64,000 nt of DNA from Brevibacillus brevis NBRC 100599 (GCF_000010165.1 NC_012491.1:4907001-4971000); one strand, 5' to 3'; positions 25,440 to 35,395 are shown, numbered from the stretch's first letter. Program-made: numbers and translations. The notes: generated from the letters alone by a model not told the origin.

Positions 25440-27197
25440 ATGAAAACAGCCAAGTTCTCCCGTTCAAGCTCTCTGCGAACTAAGCTCGTCCTGTTATGTC
25501 TCCTGCTATTGGCGATTCCTTGCCTTAACATCGGAATTCAGGGCTATTATTCTGCGAGTTCCAGTATGGACGACTTGGGCAGCCGCATCTTAAAAAACAA
25601 CGTGAACCTGACGATTGAAATGATTGATATTCTTCAAAAACAGGTCGACGCTGGAAAAATCAGCAAAGAAGATGCACAAGAGCAAGTAAAAATTCACATC
25701 CTCGGGCCTAAGCAATCGGATGGAACCCGCTCGATTAACAAAAATATCGATTCGGGTGCCAGCGGATACATGCTCGTTACGAACGAGAAGGGTGACATGC
25801 TCGCTTCTCCTTCGATTGAGGGGAAAAATCAGTGGGATGTAAAAGATTCTGACGGTATCTTTTTTACCCAAGAAATGATTAAGCGCGGTCAAGAAGGTGG
25901 CGGCTTTACATACTATCAATGGTCGAAGCCAACGGAGCCCGATGTTCTCTTTCCGAAAATCGCCTATTCCAAGCAAGACCCTCACTGGGGATGGATCGTA
26001 AGTGCAACCAGCTATATGGAAGACTTCAATGCTCCTGCCGAAAAAGTGCTATCTGATTTGCTGATCGTGCTGGGACTCTTCTTGATTGTCGGGTTCGTCG
26101 TCACGTGGTTTGCCTCCGGATTCATTTCCAAGCCCATCTCCTTGGTTGCCGAGCGCGTGAAAGAGATTGCTGGTGGTGATCTGTCCGGGAAAGACATCGT
26201 GATTAAAAACCGTGATGAAATTGGGCAATTGGTCCATGACGTCACCCATATGACAGCCAATTTGCGCGAGCTCATCTCTCGTGTCCGCACCAGCTCTCTG
26301 CATGTTGCTTCTACCTCTGAGGAGCTGACGGCGAGTGCAGAACAGACGAGCAAGGCAACGGAACAAATTGCCGTCACGATGCAAGAGATCGCTGTTGGAG
26401 CAGAAGATCAGTCCAAAACGATCGATGGAACGGTCAAGACGATCAACGACATGTCCTCGAGTCTGCAACAAATTGCATCCAGCTCCGAACAAGTCTCTCT
26501 GACAGTCGATACAACGAACATGCTGGTCTCAAACGGCAATGAAGCGATTGACGGTGCCATCGCTCAAATGAATTCCATCAACACTACTGTCCAAGAGCTG
26601 GCAGAATCAATCAAAATGCTGGGTCACCGCTCTTCAGAAATTAGCAACATTGTTGAGGTCATTACATCCATTGCCGAACAGACGAACCTGTTGGCGCTAA
26701 ACGCTGCGATTGAAGCGGCTCGTGCTGGAGAGCATGGACGTGGATTTGCTGTCGTCGCCAATGAAGTACGAATCTTGGCCGAGCAATCAGCAAAATCTAC
26801 TCAGCAGATTAAAGACCTCATTAGCGCGATTCAAGTCGATACGAACAAAGCCGTATACGTGATGGAAACAACGACATCTGAGGTTTCGGCTGGAATCGAG
26901 GTCGTACATGAAGCTAGCAAGGCCTTCCAGGAAATTTTGTCTGGAACGACAGAAGTAGCACGTCAAATCCAGCAAGTTACCACAGCCACTCATCACATGA
27001 CAACCGGAGCAGAGCAAGCTGTCCATTCCATTGAAGCGATTGCCACCACTGCGGAGACAACGGCTTTCGGAACACAAAACATTTCCGCCGCCGCTGAACA
27101 ACAATTAGCCTCTATGGAGGAAATCTCGTCCTCTGCTGCTTCCTTGTCAAAAATGGCGGACGAGCTGCATGAATCGATTCAACAGTTTAAGGTGTAA
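25440..27197 (+). CDS. Methyl-accepting chemotaxis protein with Cache sensor
   Basis: A 585-residue chemoreceptor. Transmembrane helix 1 is at about 18-38. A single-Cache-type sensor includes [18 protein letters not shown] and [13 protein letters not shown]. Helix 2 is near residues 205-228, followed by HAMP and a cytoplasmic hairpin with [20 protein letters not shown] at the tip. Single-Cache MCPs often sense small organic acids. Start ATG at 25440 behind GAGGTG; an upstream in-frame ATG at 25353 lies inside the sigma-D promoter and cannot be used. Confidence 0.95.
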   Translation: MKTAKFSRSSSLRTKLVLLCLLLLAIPCLNIGIQGYYSASSSMDDLGSRILKNNVNLTIEMIDILQKQVDAGKISKEDAQEQVKIHILGPKQSDGTRSINKNIDSGASGYMLVTNEKGDMLASPSIEGKNQWDVKDSDGIFFTQEMIKRGQEGGGFTYYQWSKPTEPDVLFPKIAYSKQDPHWGWIVSATSYMEDFNAPAEKVLSDLLIVLGLFLIVGFVVTWFASGFISKPISLVAERVKEIAGGDLSGKDIVIKNRDEIGQLVHDVTHMTANLRELISRVRTSSLHVASTSEELTASAEQTSKATEQIAVTMQEIAVGAEDQSKTIDGTVKTINDMSSSLQQIASSSEQVSLTVDTTNMLVSNGNEAIDGAIAQMNSINTTVQELAESIKMLGHRSSEISNIVEVITSIAEQTNLLALNAAIEAARAGEHGRGFAVVANEVRILAEQSAKSTQQIKDLISAIQVDTNKAVYVMETTTSEVSAGIEVVHEASKAFQEILSGTTEVARQIQQVTTATHHMTTGAEQAVHSIEAIATTAETTAFGTQNISAAAEQQLASMEEISSSAASLSKMADELHESIQQFKV

Positions 27198-27215
27198 GAA
27201 TCATCTCTGAAACGA

Positions 27216-27264
27216 AAAAGGCTGCCTTTGCTGGTCACCCCTGACCTCGCAAACGCAGCCTTTT
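27216..27264. terminator. Convergent terminator between MCP and histidine kinase genes
   Basis: AAAAAGGCTGC pairs with GCAGCCTTTT, with an additional TTTGC/GCAAA inner stem. A and T tracts on both sides allow termination on both strands. Confidence 0.85.
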
Positions 27265-27282
27265 CCTCTCCTATCAGCCTAT

Positions 27283-29046
27283 TTAAACCCGAGGCGGTTG
27301 CTCCGCTTCCCACGTAATCGAAATCGTCGTCCCCTGCCCGACAGCTGTTTTCACCTCGATCGAACCACCAAACGCTTCCACTAATGCTTTTGTAATGACC
27401 ATCCCTAGGCCTGAACCTTCCGTGCGGGACTCGGTGTCTGTGCCACGATAATACCTCTCAAATAGTCGATCTGCTGTTTCTTCATCCATCCCGCTACCAT
27501 TGTCGCTAAAAATGAGCAAAGCTGTAGCTGGCCCGACTGCTTGTACGCGGATGGACACAATCGTACCGCTCTCGTTGTGAATCAAGGCATTGGCAACCAG
27601 ATTATCCACGATACGCTGAAACCAAGGCTTGTAGACGAGCATGTAAACAGATTCGGGAGAGGGGGTAAACCGGATGCAGCCTTCCGGGTACAACGGATGT
27701 TTTGCTGCTTCCGTAATAGCTTCAGCTGTACAACTATTCAAGTCAACGAGCTCGACCGTAGGAGCACCTTGTCCGTTCCTCAATCGATACGTCAAGGCCA
27801 AATCGTTGATTAAGTCTTCCATATACGCTGACTTGTCCAAAATAATTTTGGCGAAGGTATGTACCTCTTCTGCCGTCCACGTATACTCGGCATTCCCTAA
27901 TAGATGCGCGTACCCTTTGACAGAGGACAGCGGCGTTTTCAGATCATGGGAAACGCCAGCGATCCACTCATTTCTCAATTGCTCCGTTTCATGACGAAGC
28001 TTTTCGTTGCGGTTAAGCGTTTGCGACAAGGAGTCCATCGACTCGATTACATCTTGGTAGATACGGTATTTGCGCTTTCTCTTCCCTCGCTTGTCTTGGC
28101 TGAGCGGAACACCATCCGCATTGGCAGGCTCCTCGTACTGCCCCCCACGCAGAAAGGTCAACCACCGTAATACGTGAACAATCGGTGCACCAAATCGCTG
28201 TCCGAACAAGTAGGACACAATCCCGAAGACGAGCATCGCCGACAAGAGCAACATGCCCATCCCGATATATAGGGCCTTACTTTCCGGTGTCAAAAGCGGT
28301 TCTTCCCCGGGAGTCGTTCCTGGCAACGGATAACTGAGTACCCAGGTTTGGCCGCTTATTTGATCATAATGCGATACGATTGATGCTCCGTAGCGATCCG
28401 GGTATATCGAACGCAGCGCCAGTTCTTCCACGGTGAAATCCTTGATCGCTTTTGCAGGCTTATTAAAGGAAGCCAGCTCTACTCCTTTGGGATCAAGGAG
28501 CTGCACCCAGCCTGCTTTCCTCTTCAATTGATTTTGGATGCTTGGAGGAAGCAGGATCTCGTTATTTTTATGATCAGCCTCCTCGATCACCTGTTGCAAG
28601 AAGTCGTCATCGCGGTTCGTCATTCCATACAGCAGGGTGTGTACCACGCCGTCTTTTTCCTGTATCCATAACGATAACCGATAGGGGAACGGGCTTTTTC
28701 GGAGCCAATAAGCCGTTAATTGGCCAGGACCGTAGTAGCTGGGTACGTCAGGCGGGGTAAAGAAAGAGTCAGTGACATACCCCTTTTCATCAATCCGCTG
28801 AAGCCACCCTCCGCTATCTCGCACCTTCTCCAACAGCTCGGGGTCAAAGCGGATATCCTCTCCCTCTACTTCTATGGTCTGAATCAGCCTCTGCAAGCCG
28901 ACGCTCTCAAATTCACGTGTGGACTGTACTTTTGACATTTCTTCAAGCGTCCAATATAACGTAAACCCGGCTAGCACAAAGAGAATGAGGCCAACCAGCA
29001 CCAACCACATCACCAGATGGAGCGCAATTCTGCTCTTAATATTCAT
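27283..29046 (-). CDS. Membrane sensor histidine kinase
   Basis: A 587-residue kinase. Helix 1 is at about 8-30, followed by a large extracellular sensor region of some 220 residues and helix 2 near 262-284. The dimerisation/phospho-acceptor domain has the H-box AGVSHDLKTPLSSVKG. The ATPase has DNGSGMDEE and GSGLGMVITK. The gene overlaps the upstream response regulator by 11 bases, so they are a pair. The signal is unknown; such OmpR-type pairs often monitor the cell envelope. The M23 lipoprotein gene divergent from the pair is a possible target. Confidence 0.93.
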   Translation of the reverse strand: MNIKSRIALHLVMWLVLVGLILFVLAGFTLYWTLEEMSKVQSTREFESVGLQRLIQTIEVEGEDIRFDPELLEKVRDSGGWLQRIDEKGYVTDSFFTPPDVPSYYGPGQLTAYWLRKSPFPYRLSLWIQEKDGVVHTLLYGMTNRDDDFLQQVIEEADHKNNEILLPPSIQNQLKRKAGWVQLLDPKGVELASFNKPAKAIKDFTVEELALRSIYPDRYGASIVSHYDQISGQTWVLSYPLPGTTPGEEPLLTPESKALYIGMGMLLLSAMLVFGIVSYLFGQRFGAPIVHVLRWLTFLRGGQYEEPANADGVPLSQDKRGKRKRKYRIYQDVIESMDSLSQTLNRNEKLRHETEQLRNEWIAGVSHDLKTPLSSVKGYAHLLGNAEYTWTAEEVHTFAKIILDKSAYMEDLINDLALTYRLRNGQGAPTVELVDLNSCTAEAITEAAKHPLYPEGCIRFTPSPESVYMLVYKPWFQRIVDNLVANALIHNESGTIVSIRVQAVGPATALLIFSDNGSGMDEETADRLFERYYRGTDTESRTEGSGLGMVITKALVEAFGGSIEVKTAVGQGTTISITWEAEQPPRV

Positions 29047-29761
29047 AAGGAAGGCCCTTTTTCACCATTTTGTACCCGAGTCCCCTGACGTTCACTAAAA
29101 ACTCTGGCTGCGCTGGATCGGGCTCGATGCGCTCCCGAATCCGATGGATATGTACCATGATGGTGTTGTCGTCACGTAAGCTATTCACGCCCCATACTCG
29201 TTCGTACAGCTCACTTTTCGAAAATATCCGATTCGGATTTTTGCACAAAAATAGCAACAGTTGAAAAACAAGGGACGGACAAGGAATGACTTTCCCCTCC
29301 ACACAGAGCTCCCCTGCTGCTTCATGGACTTGAAACCGCCCAAAATCATAGACCCCTTGAACGGGTGCAGTCGGTACGGCCGCGCTCGTTTTGCGTGTAC
29401 GGCGAAGCAATGCTTTGATGCGTGCAACAATTTCCATCGGGTTAAACGGCTTCGTCACGTAATCATCACCGCCAACGGCAAAACCGGTTAGCTTGTCAAA
29501 ATCGGTGTCTCTCGCACTCAAGAACAGAATCGGCGCATCCGTCAGACGGCGGATGAATGGGCAAGCTTCTATGCCACTCATGTTCGGAAGCGTTACGTCC
29601 AGAACGATCAGGTCATAGCTTTTTCGTTCGCATGCACAAAGCGCCTCCTCGGATGTTTTCACCTTGTCGATCGAGTGGAATCCTTCTTTGTGCAGTACGG
29701 TCTCAAGCAATTGGAGAATCGCTTGCTCATCGTCCACAAGAAGGATAGCTGCATCTTTCAC
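29036..29761 (-). CDS. OmpR/PhoB-family response regulator
   Basis: About 241 residues. The receiver domain carries VDDEQ and phospho-acceptor DVTLPNMSG; the C-terminal winged helix has the end motif NVRGLGYKM. The start is uncertain between two GTG codons at 29767 and 29761 behind AAGGAG. The ATG at 29809 is rejected for lack of a ribosome site. It is the first gene of the kinase operon and is divergent from the M23 lipoprotein gene. Confidence 0.92.
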   Translation of the reverse strand: MKDAAILLVDDEQAILQLLETVLHKEGFHSIDKVKTSEEALCACERKSYDLIVLDVTLPNMSGIEACPFIRRLTDAPILFLSARDTDFDKLTGFAVGGDDYVTKPFNPMEIVARIKALLRRTRKTSAAVPTAPVQGVYDFGRFQVHEAAGELCVEGKVIPCPSLVFQLLLFLCKNPNRIFSKSELYERVWGVNSLRDDNTIMVHIHRIRERIEPDPAQPEFLVNVRGLGYKMVKKGLPYEY

Positions 29762-29959
29762 GATCACTTCGCTCCTTTTGCGCTTTTGCGTTATCCTCCA
29801 TTTTATCATGCGTAGTGTCGGTGCGCGTCCGCAACAACCTTAACGGAATCATAATTTTGCCGCGACAGATTTAAGCATCCTGTAAGCTAGCGTTTCATGT
29901 CCGATAAGAGTGGCTTTCTATAATAAAACGAGCACTTAGAACAAGATAGGAGTGGCGAC

Positions 29960-30946
29960 ATGAAAAAAGTTTGGATTTCACTTATAGGAGCAATTCTTTT
30001 GACAGGATGTACTGGGCAATCAGAGGCAACCGCAATCCCCTCAACTACTGAATCCCTCACAAAGAAAAAAGAAGGTACAAAGACGATGACGGATCAAGCG
30101 GAGTCTATTGTGCAAGCTCTCCTTCACGGAAAAATAGGGGAGGTATATGAGCAAACAAGCCCGTCATTCAAACAGCAGGTTTCAAAAACACAGTTTGTAG
30201 AAGGGTATACTGCTTTTAGCTCGGGGTTGAAGTCGTGGAATCAGCATTCCCACACGTCCATAAACGGCAGCTATTATGGTACCTGGGTGGATCAGGACGC
30301 CAAACGGGGCCTTGTTCTTACGACGGATGAAAAAGGGATCATTACGGGTGTTTTATTAAAGCCGCTGCAAAACTACCCTGACACCGACAATGCTTTGACA
30401 AAGCTGGCGTATAGCGCACCGTTTACAGGTGAGTGGTATGTGTTTTGGGGAGGTCAGAATGTCCTTTCAAACTATCACTACGAGGTGGAGAGCCAACGCT
30501 ATGCATACGATCTGATTCAGGTCAAAGACGGATTATCCTACAAGGGGGACCCTGCGAAAAACGAGAGCTATTTCGCATTCGGGCAAGAAATACACGCACC
30601 GCAGGCAGGAACTGTCGTACATGTCGTCCATGATCTCAAGGATAACGTCCCTGTCGGAACCATGAACGCACAAGAGCCCGCTGGCAACGTCGTCATCCTC
30701 GATCATGGCAATGGGGAATTCAGCTACTTCGCCCATTTGAAGGAAGGCTCCGCAAAGGTAAAGGTCGGCGATCGTGTGGAGAAAGGGGATTTGCTTGGGC
30801 TATGCGGCAACTCTGGCAATTCCAGCGAGCCTCATCTGCATTATCAGGTCTCTGACGGCAAAGATTTGTTCCAGAGCAAATCCATTCGCGTGCAGTGGGA
30901 GAACGGATGGAATCCGCGTCAAGGTGAAAGCATTACCGCGAAGTAG
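29960..30946 (+). CDS. Lipoprotein with DUF3887-like domain and M23 (LytM) peptidase domain
   Basis: A 328-residue lipoprotein. Lipobox LTGC (Cys 17) is followed by a Thr/Lys-rich linker. A DUF3887-type domain (residues 45-135) contains MTDQAESIVQALLHGK and YEQTSPSFKQQV. A C-terminal M23 metallopeptidase domain has the zinc motif HLHYQ near residue 296. The other M23 motif is atypical: where most have HxxxD, this protein reads QRYAYD. The usual His is therefore missing, and activity as a peptidoglycan endopeptidase is uncertain. RBS AGGAG and ATG at 29960. It is divergent from the two-component operon and closed by a hairpin at 30967-31007. Confidence 0.85.
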   Translation: MKKVWISLIGAILLTGCTGQSEATAIPSTTESLTKKKEGTKTMTDQAESIVQALLHGKIGEVYEQTSPSFKQQVSKTQFVEGYTAFSSGLKSWNQHSHTSINGSYYGTWVDQDAKRGLVLTTDEKGIITGVLLKPLQNYPDTDNALTKLAYSAPFTGEWYVFWGGQNVLSNYHYEVESQRYAYDLIQVKDGLSYKGDPAKNESYFAFGQEIHAPQAGTVVHVVHDLKDNVPVGTMNAQEPAGNVVILDHGNGEFSYFAHLKEGSAKVKVGDRVEKGDLLGLCGNSGNSSEPHLHYQVSDGKDLFQSKSIRVQWENGWNPRQGESITAK

Positions 30947-30966
30947 TCGTATAGCTGTTAGACAGC

Positions 30967-31007
30967 AGCAGTCCATCCTTTGTCTGTATCCAAAGGGATG
31001 GACTGCT
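30967..31007 (+). terminator. Hairpin after the M23 lipoprotein gene
   Basis: AGCAGTCCATCC pairs with GGATGGACTGCT around a 17-nt loop. The stem is strong, but no real T-run follows, so it may need help or act to stabilise the mRNA. Confidence 0.6.
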
Positions 31008-31011
31008 ACTT

Positions 31012-31126
31012 CCGCACCTACTAATCGTTTGATAATGTGAGAGGACATATTGATACCCGCTGAGATGCCAGCAGATGTCACGATAATTCCTTCATCCACG
31101 AATTTTACTCCTTTTTCCCCGATAAT
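31012..31126 (-). pseudogene. C-terminal remnant of a DJ-1/PfpI-family protein
   Basis: A minus-strand frame reads KFVDEGIIVTSAGISAGINM then SSHIIKRLVGAEVA. This is the conserved C-terminal region of DJ-1/PfpI proteins of the isonitrile-hydratase/transcription-regulator-like group, where a typical segment is GxIVTSAGISAGIDMxLHLV. No start, nucleophile elbow or N-terminal part exists, and the frame runs into the M23 terminator hairpin. It is a small relic. Confidence 0.7.
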
Positions 31127-31231
31127 AAGCCTGCTTCAGCTTTTTGCGAACATCTCTAGTTTTTTTAGCTGTAAGATTCTGCTAGAGTCATTAATAGAAG
31201 ATAAAAAATGATGGAGGAGGTCCGCTGTCTG

Positions 31232-31939
31232 ATGAGTACCAGCCCGAATATTATAGAGGTCGCCTCCCTCATAGGAGAACCATCCCGCGTCTCCATCCTG
31301 ATCAGCCTAATGAACGGCAAGGCACTCCCCGCCAGTGAACTCGCACGAAACGCAAAGATCACCCCCCAAACGGCAAGCACGCATTTGGCAAAGCTGGTGG
31401 AAGGCGGTCTTTTGGTCAGCGAGTCACACGGTCGACATCGCTACTATCGCCTAGCCAGCCCTGATGTCGCCCATGCCCTGGAATCGTTAATGACGATCGC
31501 TGCACCAAAGCCGGTTCGTTCCTTGCGTGAGTCTGACCAATTGCGAGCCATCCGCTATGCGCGTACCTGCTATGATCATCTCGCTGGTGAAGTAGGCGTT
31601 GCCCTGACGCAGAAAATGCTGGAGATGCAGTTGATCGAGGCATCCGATCAAGACTATGTGCTCAGTGAAGCGGGAAAAAACAAGCTGCAATCACTCGGCG
31701 TAGACCTTGTGGTCAAGCCAAAGAGCAGACGTCGCTTTGCCCGTCCGTGTTTGGATTGGAGCGAGCGTCGCCATCACTTGGCAGGTAGCCTCGGAGCCTC
31801 ACTCACCAACCGATTTTTTGAGCTTGGCTGGATCGAGCGAGTGCCAGGAGGGAGGGCCGTCCGTGTCACGCCGTTAGGCAGCTCTGGTTTTATGACCGAG
31901 TTCGGACTGCAAGTAGATGAATGCAAAAAGCACAGCTAG
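31232..31939 (+). CDS. ArsR-family winged-helix regulator with extended C-terminus
   Basis: About 235 residues. The N-terminal ArsR-type HTH reads ASELARNAKITPQTASTHLA (residues about 32-51), followed by the wing SESHGRHRYYRLAS. The long C-terminal half resembles other bacillary ArsR-like regulators of about 230 residues. It has no obvious metal-site cysteines (one Cys sits in RPCLDW). Start ATG at 31232 behind GGAGG with a long spacer; an ATG at 31208 is possible. Its last codons form half of the terminator shared with the convergent EamA gene. Confidence 0.88.
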   Translation: MSTSPNIIEVASLIGEPSRVSILISLMNGKALPASELARNAKITPQTASTHLAKLVEGGLLVSESHGRHRYYRLASPDVAHALESLMTIAAPKPVRSLRESDQLRAIRYARTCYDHLAGEVGVALTQKMLEMQLIEASDQDYVLSEAGKNKLQSLGVDLVVKPKSRRRFARPCLDWSERRHHLAGSLGASLTNRFFELGWIERVPGGRAVRVTPLGSSGFMTEFGLQVDECKKHS

Positions 31940-31962
31940 CTACTCTGCCAGCTGTGCTTTTT
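31925..31962. terminator. Terminator overlapping the ends of two convergent genes
   Basis: AAAAAGCACAGCT pairs with AGCTGTGCTTTTT around a 12-nt loop. Both stop codons (plus strand ending 31939, minus strand 31940) lie inside the hairpin, so the stem is partly coding on both sides. Confidence 0.85.
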
Positions 31963-32827
31963 CACTGACTTGCCTGCGTGGGGCAAACGTCCAGTTCACC
32001 AGGAAGATCCCTGCGAAAATCAACAATCCCCCCACATACACATGCCATTGCACGACCTCACCCAGCAACACCCACCCTGACAAAACACCGAAGAACGGAG
32101 CGAGGAACAAAAAAGCACTCGTCCTGCCCGGGTCTCCGTGATTCAGCAAGTAAAACCACGTCGCAAACTGCACAATGGAAGCCATGATCGCGAGCCATAC
32201 GACGACGAACACAGCGGTCGGCGTCACAATCAGCTTCGGCGTTTCCAGCGTGACTCCCATCACGAGGAGTAGAATTCCTCCGAACAGCATCTGATAAGCT
32301 GTCAGCACCCACACATTGAAGCGGACTCCCCACCTTTTAACGAGAATCGTAGCCATTGACCACGCAAGAGCTGACCCGATCCCAAACAGCGTTCCCGTCT
32401 CCCATTGCAGATGGAAGCCAAGCGTGATGAACACCCCTACCAGTCCAACCAGAACCCCCATCCATTGCGTCAGTCGATAGGATATTCCGAGAAACAACGT
32501 GCCCCATATGACCACAAGCAGTGGGTTCATAAACGTCAGGATCGAGGATTCACCCGCAGTGATCGTACGCAGACTCAAAAAGATACATCCCATGACGGCA
32601 GCTGTCTGCAAAAATCCGATCAAACACAGCTTCCCCCAGTCACCCGCCGACTTCGGGAGCGGCTTTTTCCATACCCACGCTCCCATGATCAGTCCTGCCA
32701 GCGTAAAACGCAGTCCTACCAGCAGCAATGGTGAAAAATAGGCCAATCCAATCTTTCCTACCGCAAAAGACGAACCCATCAATGATGTCGTCACGACGAC
32801 AAGTATCCCGAACAAAATTCGATTCAT
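31940..32827 (-). CDS. EamA-family (DMT) exporter, last gene of the biosynthetic operon
   Basis: A 295-residue transporter with ten hydrophobic helices in two EamA repeats (GSSFAVGKIGLAYFSPLLLV at the start). The ATG at 32827 behind GGGGGAAC is chosen; the longer frame upstream has unrelated, arginine-rich sequence. It follows the GNAT-like gene on the same strand after 95 bases and ends at a shared terminator, so it may export the product of the upstream enzymes. That link is inferred from position only. Confidence 0.88.
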   Translation of the reverse strand: MNRILFGILVVVTTSLMGSSFAVGKIGLAYFSPLLLVGLRFTLAGLIMGAWVWKKPLPKSAGDWGKLCLIGFLQTAAVMGCIFLSLRTITAGESSILTFMNPLLVVIWGTLFLGISYRLTQWMGVLVGLVGVFITLGFHLQWETGTLFGIGSALAWSMATILVKRWGVRFNVWVLTAYQMLFGGILLLVMGVTLETPKLIVTPTAVFVVVWLAIMASIVQFATWFYLLNHGDPGRTSAFLFLAPFFGVLSGWVLLGEVVQWHVYVGGLLIFAGIFLVNWTFAPRRQVSEKAQLAE

Positions 32828-32922
32828 GGCGTTGTTCCCCCGTTTCAGGCAAGCTACTTGCTTCTTCTTACATGCAGTGTACCTGACGGTTAGTTCGATG
32901 AGGGTCGAAGTGTGCAAAAGAT

Positions 32923-34080
32923 TTACAGTCTGTACTTCTCCACCAGCTTGATCCCGATTTGATTCAGCAAGACAGCGAGCACCTTCCAGACCGCTCGACG
33001 ATAAAACGGCAAATGTTTGACATACACCGCTGTAAATTCCGGCTCTCCCTCGGCTCCTCTGTCCGCTTTGAATGCACCTACACCCGCACTTTGATGGAGC
33101 AGAATGCCCTTGCACTGTGCTTCTTGTACCAAGAGGCACGATAGCATCCGATACAGCCCGGTCTCTTTGGGGAGAGTCGTATCATATCCGAATAGCGGTG
33201 TCGTCATCACACCATTTCGTTCAAAATAGCCAAGAATGCCGTCCAGCTGTCCGTCTTTTTCCAAGCCGATGAGGGTCAATGTCCTCTTTTGCATCGCCAA
33301 TCGGACGAACTCCACCGAAAACTGTGGATTATGCCGGGAGTATTTATCCAGATACAGCGCGTTGTATAAAGCAACGATTCGCTCGACATGCTGTTCTCCC
33401 AGCTCCTCATGACGCAGGATACGATAGCCCGATTTGGCAAGCATTTTTCGATCGCGGTTGAGCGTATTGCGGACCCGCCACTTGCCCTGTGCGGGCCAGT
33501 CGGGATGAAAGAGGTATACGTAGCGGCTGGGGACCATGAGATAGCCCTTTTCTACGAGCCCCTTGTGAAAATCCGGGTACAGCCTGCGGCAAACAGATCG
33601 AAACGCGATGATGTGACTAGGGAACTTTTGGATGCAGCTTTCCGTGATGTCCTTCACTTCCTCTGCACTCACATCATGATACAGATTCGTCGATAACAGC
33701 CAGTTGTTGACGATAACCATTTTGTTGCATTGGCTTTTTTTCATCCAGCGTCCAAGCCCTGTAAGTACAGTCGACAGTGCCTGCCTCAGCACCGCTGAAT
33801 CGAGCATGCCTAGCTCTTCCTTCGCATACGTCACGTAATGGGTAAACACCGAACTGACATACGAATTGTCGTACTCGTTATCGTTCACCGTTATGGGCAT
33901 GATCCGATCACCTACACGGAGTGCATCCATCCGCGTCTGTACATTTTGTACATAGCGGGATGGTTGTTCCGTCATCATGGACAACAAGTAGCTTTTGACG
34001 TAGTCTGCATCCTGCGCCTGTTCCCAAGTGATTTGCCCCGCCGAAGTCCCTTCATACCATTCAATCAATGGCCTGCTCAC
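32923..34080 (-). CDS. GNAT-like acyltransferase of a biosynthetic operon
   Basis: A 385-residue protein. The C-terminal half has the layout of a GNAT/FemAB-type acyltransferase (GKWRVRNTLNRDRKMLAKSG, LIGLEKDGQLDGILGYFERN, then a conserved ending). The N-terminal half is a helical region I do not recognise. It starts at a GTG at 34080, 20 bases inside the end of the adenylate-forming enzyme gene, so the two are coupled. In this operon it could transfer an activated acyl group onto, or from, the adenylase product. The exact reaction is unknown. Confidence 0.6.
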   Translation of the reverse strand: MSRPLIEWYEGTSAGQITWEQAQDADYVKSYLLSMMTEQPSRYVQNVQTRMDALRVGDRIMPITVNDNEYDNSYVSSVFTHYVTYAKEELGMLDSAVLRQALSTVLTGLGRWMKKSQCNKMVIVNNWLLSTNLYHDVSAEEVKDITESCIQKFPSHIIAFRSVCRRLYPDFHKGLVEKGYLMVPSRYVYLFHPDWPAQGKWRVRNTLNRDRKMLAKSGYRILRHEELGEQHVERIVALYNALYLDKYSRHNPQFSVEFVRLAMQKRTLTLIGLEKDGQLDGILGYFERNGVMTTPLFGYDTTLPKETGLYRMLSCLLVQEAQCKGILLHQSAGVGAFKADRGAEGEPEFTAVYVKHLPFYRRAVWKVLAVLLNQIGIKLVEKYRL

Positions 34081-35395
34081 CTAGAACAAACATCCTCTCT
34101 ACCCGCCGCAATTTTTTCGTACCGAGATTCAACTCGTACGGTGCAAACACAATCGCAGGCAATTGTCCTTGCTGATCGGCAATGACTCGCTCAAGACTTT
34201 GGCGTACTCGTTCCTGCTCACGCATGGACGGTCCTTCCCCATCCTTCATGAGTAGTGCTAGCTCAACTTGCTCGTAGCTTAGCTGCCGTACCGTATACTC
34301 TTCAATCGCATCAGACGAGGTAATGACGGCACGCCGGATGAAATCAGGAAAGACCGATATCCAACGCGCTTCGTTTTCATGGCGAAAAACAAACAGATCA
34401 TCTGCCCTGCCCTCAATCGATTCCAGCGCCATAAACACCGAGCCGCATGGACATGGTGTGCGCTTTTCCGTCAAAATGTCGTTCAATCGATAACGGATAA
34501 TCGGCTGTGTCGTCCGGGAAAAGTCTGTGATGATCGGAAAGAATCGCTCCTTTTTCTCATCGAGATATTCCTTTTCCACCACCACGAGGTCTTCATTGAC
34601 ATGCAACGTTCCGTGTGAGCAGCTCGCCGCAAGCAGACCTTCTGTGCATTGATAAATTTGATGCACGATCTGCCCGAATACTTCTTCGATGTATATTTGA
34701 TCCAACGGGTCCAGCACTTCCGCCACCGAGATTACCTTGATTGGAGATATCCGCAATTTCCCTTGACGCTGGGCAGTCGCGAGCATTCTCAACATCGAGG
34801 CTGGCGCAACCAACACCGTCGGCTGATACTGATTCAGATGTTCAAGGTGCTGATCGAGCGGTATTTGCAAATCAAAGAACGAGAATTGAATGCGACGCCT
34901 GTTGACCGCTGTATACAGGTTGCTATTCGCTCGCAAGAAAAAAGCAATCCGATGCGTCGACCATAGCTGACCAGGCAATGCTTTCGCCAAAATAACCCCT
35001 GCCCATTTCGCCTGCTCCTGCGGTCCCACGAGAAAAAGCCCGCGATTGCCAGATGTCCCAGAAGACAAGCCTACGGTCACACCGTTTAATTGGGGAGTGA
35101 AATCGCGTGTCGTTTCTGCTTTCAGTGCAATCGCAAATGCTTCTTCCTTCTTGATCCCGCACGTATTCAGCTCGTCAAAATGGTCCATCATGCTCTTTTT
35201 ATCAATCGGCTCCATCTGTCTCCAACGTTCTGGCGTTCCCAATCTCTTTCGGTAAAAAGGAGAGGCTGGCAAAATGCGAGTCAACATTGCTCTGACCTGC
35301 GCTTCTTGCCATTTCACCAGCTGCTCACGCGAGGAAAACCGACGGGCAAGCCACTTCGTTTTTGCATACTGCTTCAAGATCGTCATGATCTCCAT
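34061..35395 (-). CDS. Adenylate-forming enzyme of the coenzyme F390 synthetase-related family
   Basis: A 444-residue ANL-type enzyme, shorter than standard acyl-CoA synthetases. It has the phosphate loop VGLSSGTSGNRGLFLV (about 107-122), the IYQCTEG motif, RYRLND as the ATP-sugar motif and a Cys cluster CPCG. These match the PaaK/CapK/F390 synthetase-like group (a set called probable adenylate-forming enzyme). It should activate a carboxylic acid as an acyl-adenylate for transfer to a thiol, amine or hydroxyl. It overlaps the metallo-beta-lactamase-fold gene by 13 bases and the GNAT-like gene by 20 bases. Confidence 0.85.
   Translation of the reverse strand: MEIMTILKQYAKTKWLARRFSSREQLVKWQEAQVRAMLTRILPASPFYRKRLGTPERWRQMEPIDKKSMMDHFDELNTCGIKKEEAFAIALKAETTRDFTPQLNGVTVGLSSGTSGNRGLFLVGPQEQAKWAGVILAKALPGQLWSTHRIAFFLRANSNLYTAVNRRRIQFSFFDLQIPLDQHLEHLNQYQPTVLVAPASMLRMLATAQRQGKLRISPIKVISVAEVLDPLDQIYIEEVFGQIVHQIYQCTEGLLAASCSHGTLHVNEDLVVVEKEYLDEKKERFFPIITDFSRTTQPIIRYRLNDILTEKRTPCPCGSVFMALESIEGRADDLFVFRHENEARWISVFPDFIRRAVITSSDAIEEYTVRQLSYEQVELALLMKDGEGPSMREQERVRQSLERVIADQQGQLPAIVFAPYELNLGTKKLRRVERMFVLGEQAID

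Noticed and set aside
32828..33139. A 104-residue N-terminal extension of the EamA exporter at 31940-32827
   Set aside because: The extension is Arg/Cys-rich shadow sequence partly overlapping the upstream gene in another frame. The ATG at 32827 has a good ribosome site and gives the normal family length.
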